NCBI RefSeq assembly: GCF_000150955.2
Contig: NC_011693.1
Span: 186,001 to 250,000 of the forward strand
Reading direction: 5' to 3'
DNA length: 64,000 nt
Source: Phaeodactylum tricornutum CCAP 1055/1
Lineage: Eukaryota > Bacillariophyta > Bacillariophyceae > Surirellales > Neidiaceae
A program made the translations under genes and the position numbers. The notes below the pieces were generated by a model. It made no database searches. It had not been told where the DNA came from and saw nothing but the letters and a program-made list of their open reading frames with translations. Every line of letters begins with the position of its first letter. Position 1 is the stretch's first letter. Positions 62,055 to 64,000 of the stretch are shown piece by piece.

Positions 62055-64000
62055 TCAGAAATCGGTAACCGCGGTCTGGTGGATGGCGCGGGCCGTTCCG
62101 GAGGCTCGCCGCCGCGAACCGAATCGTCGTTTGTCACTCACGTGCGCAATCCGGCTCCCGAATTGAATCGCTCGCTTGACGGCCGTACTCGCCGCCTCCA
62201 GGCCCAACATCTGCGCCGCCAGAACCCGTAGAATGCGTTTATCTCCTTCTCCCGGTGGCCGCTTAAAGTCACACACCACGTCCAAGTCCAACCTCGACAG
62301 GAACTGCACAACGGCCGTATCCAAATACGGGAAGCGCGCTTCTCGGCCGGTATCACTCAACACTCGATCATCGCGTCCCAAATTGCGGTACCACAGTCGG
62401 GTCAAATCCAAATCCAGCTCCCGACGTAGTTGCTCGTTGCCACCATCCTTCCAAGCCTGGCGGTGACGACCGTAGCCACCCATGAGTTCGTCGGCACCCA
62501 AACCAGATAGCAACACACGACAGTCGTCACCCAACGGTACTTTTTTCGCGGAAACGTGCTGGGACTTGCTATCCGTGGATTGCAAAGACGCAAACCATAG
62601 AGCCATTCCAATGTTCAAATCCATGGTCGTCGTCTGGGGATGCACCAATTGACGTACGTGTGCTTCGTTGCGGACAATGTCCCCCCACGTCGCCTGTTTG
62701 GCCAAAAAGCAGATACGCGCTTGGGGAAACAGGCGTTCCAGCTCCCGGTACGACACCATCGCTGCGCGAGTATCGGCTGCTTGCGGTGGTATTGGTGCGT
62801 CGGTACGGCTCGGCAGCGCTGAGGCATCCGTCCGTGCAAAGTCTGTAGCGCCCGGCGCGGCATCTTCTACAAACGAAACATTGCACAAAACGAGTTCGTG
62901 GGTGTGTTCATAGCGTTCCAACAGAATTTCCAAAGCCAAGGCGGCCAGCACGACGGAATCCAAGCCACCGGAAAACAAGACAGCCACTCGTGGACCCGTG
63001 ACACGCCGGCGTACCGCGTCGCGCAATAAAACGTACAACGTGGCGACGGCTGTCTCCAGCTTTGTAGGCTGTGAAGGTAAGGGAGCAAAAGATGTAGCCG
63101 TACAAGGTTCCGACGAGAAGGATTGGTCATTGATGCGCCGAGTAGTCCACGCTCTTCGGATATTGTCTTTGTCGTACTCATCCTGCAAGGGTTGGTGGAG
63201 TACTTGCGCCGGTGCAACATCCATAGTCTCGCGTTGATGGTAGGACAGCGGGGGCAGACACTGTTTCGTAGCCACGCAGTAGCAATGTACCATTTCCGGT
63301 GCGACTTCGGTCCACACTGCCGATTCCGTCCCGTCAGTGACGGAGGACAATTTCCAGGAACGACTGGTCTCGGTAGCGGTCCCGGCAGCCGTGACTGTCG
63401 ATAGACCGTCTTGTACTAGGAGGGAACGTTTGCCGAAACGATCACGTGCGTAGAATACGGAGTGTGGTGTGACGAGCGTCACGGCAAAATCAGCGTCCAC
63501 CAAACGTTCCAGGACGCGTGCCAGAGCCATTTGTTGTTGGAGTTGTACGCTGCGTATGGTGGTACCTTCACGGCAGATAGAGACAGTCTGCGTCAATTCC
63601 TGACGTATCCAGTCGGCCACGAGCGTAGTGTCGGAATGGTGTGACCCCGATAGGTCGTCAGTGTCCGTTCCGAGTGGCGTTTGGGTGACGACGCGAAAGA
63701 CTTCCCCGTTCCAGGCCAACACGCAGCTGCCGCAGGAATGCGTCCCGGAATGTTGTTGCCCTTCTTCGTCGTCGTCGACGATGTTGGATACACCAATGTC
63801 AATATCTACCGGCTGCGGAACCAAAACATCCCGCATGGAGAGGACCGATGCGTGCAAGGTAACGGTGGCATTGTGGTGGGTGTGCCATATTCGAGTATCG
63901 GTGTGATCTGGGCCACGACGAATCAACCAATCCAGATTTGGTACCGAGGAGGGCTCGGACACGGTCGAGCGTAGTTGTACCTTCGATCCGGTTCGCAACG
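62055..64000 (-). CDS. Asparagine-synthetase-domain protein (ASNSD1-like), 5' end outside window
   Basis: 648 codons are in the window and the frame continues past the right edge, so the N-terminus is missing. The visible start IRRGPDHTD belongs to the glutaminase-like N-terminal domain. The ATP-pyrophosphatase domain has LFSGGLDSVVLAALAL, the PP-loop, and LSGLGADELMGGYGRHR, the second synthetase motif; FPYLDTAVVQFLSRLDL follows. This matches the ASNSD1 group, whose function is uncertain; classic asparagine synthetase is also possible. The catalytic Cys1 lies outside. The low-complexity C-terminal tail RRFGSRRRASG is Arg-rich. Confidence 0.85.
   Translation of the reverse strand, partial: LRTGSKVQLRSTVSEPSSVPNLDWLIRRGPDHTDTRIWHTHHNATVTLHASVLSMRDVLVPQPVDIDIGVSNIVDDDEEGQQHSGTHSCGSCVLAWNGEVFRVVTQTPLGTDTDDLSGSHHSDTTLVADWIRQELTQTVSICREGTTIRSVQLQQQMALARVLERLVDADFAVTLVTPHSVFYARDRFGKRSLLVQDGLSTVTAAGTATETSRSWKLSSVTDGTESAVWTEVAPEMVHCYCVATKQCLPPLSYHQRETMDVAPAQVLHQPLQDEYDKDNIRRAWTTRRINDQSFSSEPCTATSFAPLPSQPTKLETAVATLYVLLRDAVRRRVTGPRVAVLFSGGLDSVVLAALALEILLERYEHTHELVLCNVSFVEDAAPGATDFARTDASALPSRTDAPIPPQAADTRAAMVSYRELERLFPQARICFLAKQATWGDIVRNEAHVRQLVHPQTTTMDLNIGMALWFASLQSTDSKSQHVSAKKVPLGDDCRVLLSGLGADELMGGYGRHRQAWKDGGNEQLRRELDLDLTRLWYRNLGRDDRVLSDTGREARFPYLDTAVVQFLSRLDLDVVCDFKRPPGEGDKRILRVLAAQMLGLEAASTAVKRAIQFGSRIAHVSDKRRFGSRRRASGTARAIHQTAVTDF

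Overview
The window looks like nuclear DNA of a pennate diatom, most likely Phaeodactylum tricornutum or a close relative. The reasons are compact genes with few, short GT-AG introns, a diatom-type cyclin, bZIP-like factors with the N-A-[FM]-H type basic region usual in diatoms, signal peptides followed by aromatic residues as used for complex plastids, and a copia element of the diatom CoDi kind. The species name is inference; no marker gene was compared.

Layout. 0-1 kb: 3' end of an exostosin-like glycosyltransferase whose full-length relative lies at 46.2-48.7 kb. 1-11 kb: a myosin, a COQ6-type ubiquinone monooxygenase and an importin. 13-14 kb: a bZIP-like factor. 15-30.5 kb: a stretch rich in glycosylation genes: an O-fucosyltransferase-like protein, a peptidyl-serine galactosyltransferase-like protein, a nearly identical tandem pair of double-domain GT92 proteins, a plastid DUF1997 protein and an SLC35B1-type transporter. 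32-33 kb: a diatom cyclin. 33.8-38.1 kb: a decayed Mutator-like DNA transposon with 136-bp terminal inverted repeats and an unrelated membrane-protein-like segment inside. 38.3-45.3 kb: ferritin with a spliced signal-peptide exon, a low-complexity protein, a two-exon LYR protein, proteasome alpha-2 and a probable thylakoid-lumen thioredoxin-like protein. 46.2-48.7 kb: a methyltransferase-glycosyltransferase fusion. 49-57 kb: an accessory repeat region with a foldback MITE, a broken copia element inserted into an older inverted-repeat element, and a 1,037-bp element with 198-bp inverted repeats and a perfect 9-bp target duplication. 57-64 kb: a second bZIP-like factor, a PLP-homeostasis protein, a plastid zinc-finger protein and an asparagine-synthetase-like protein that runs off the right edge.

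The genes do not form operons. The clearest functional theme is protein and glycan glycosylation in the secretory pathway. The clearest structural themes are recent duplication with a gene-conversion mosaic (21.4-26.8 kb) and nested repeats (48.9-56.8 kb). Several products carry presequences pointing to mitochondrion or plastid. Many gene starts were set to the first in-frame ATG because longer open frames began at non-ATG codons.
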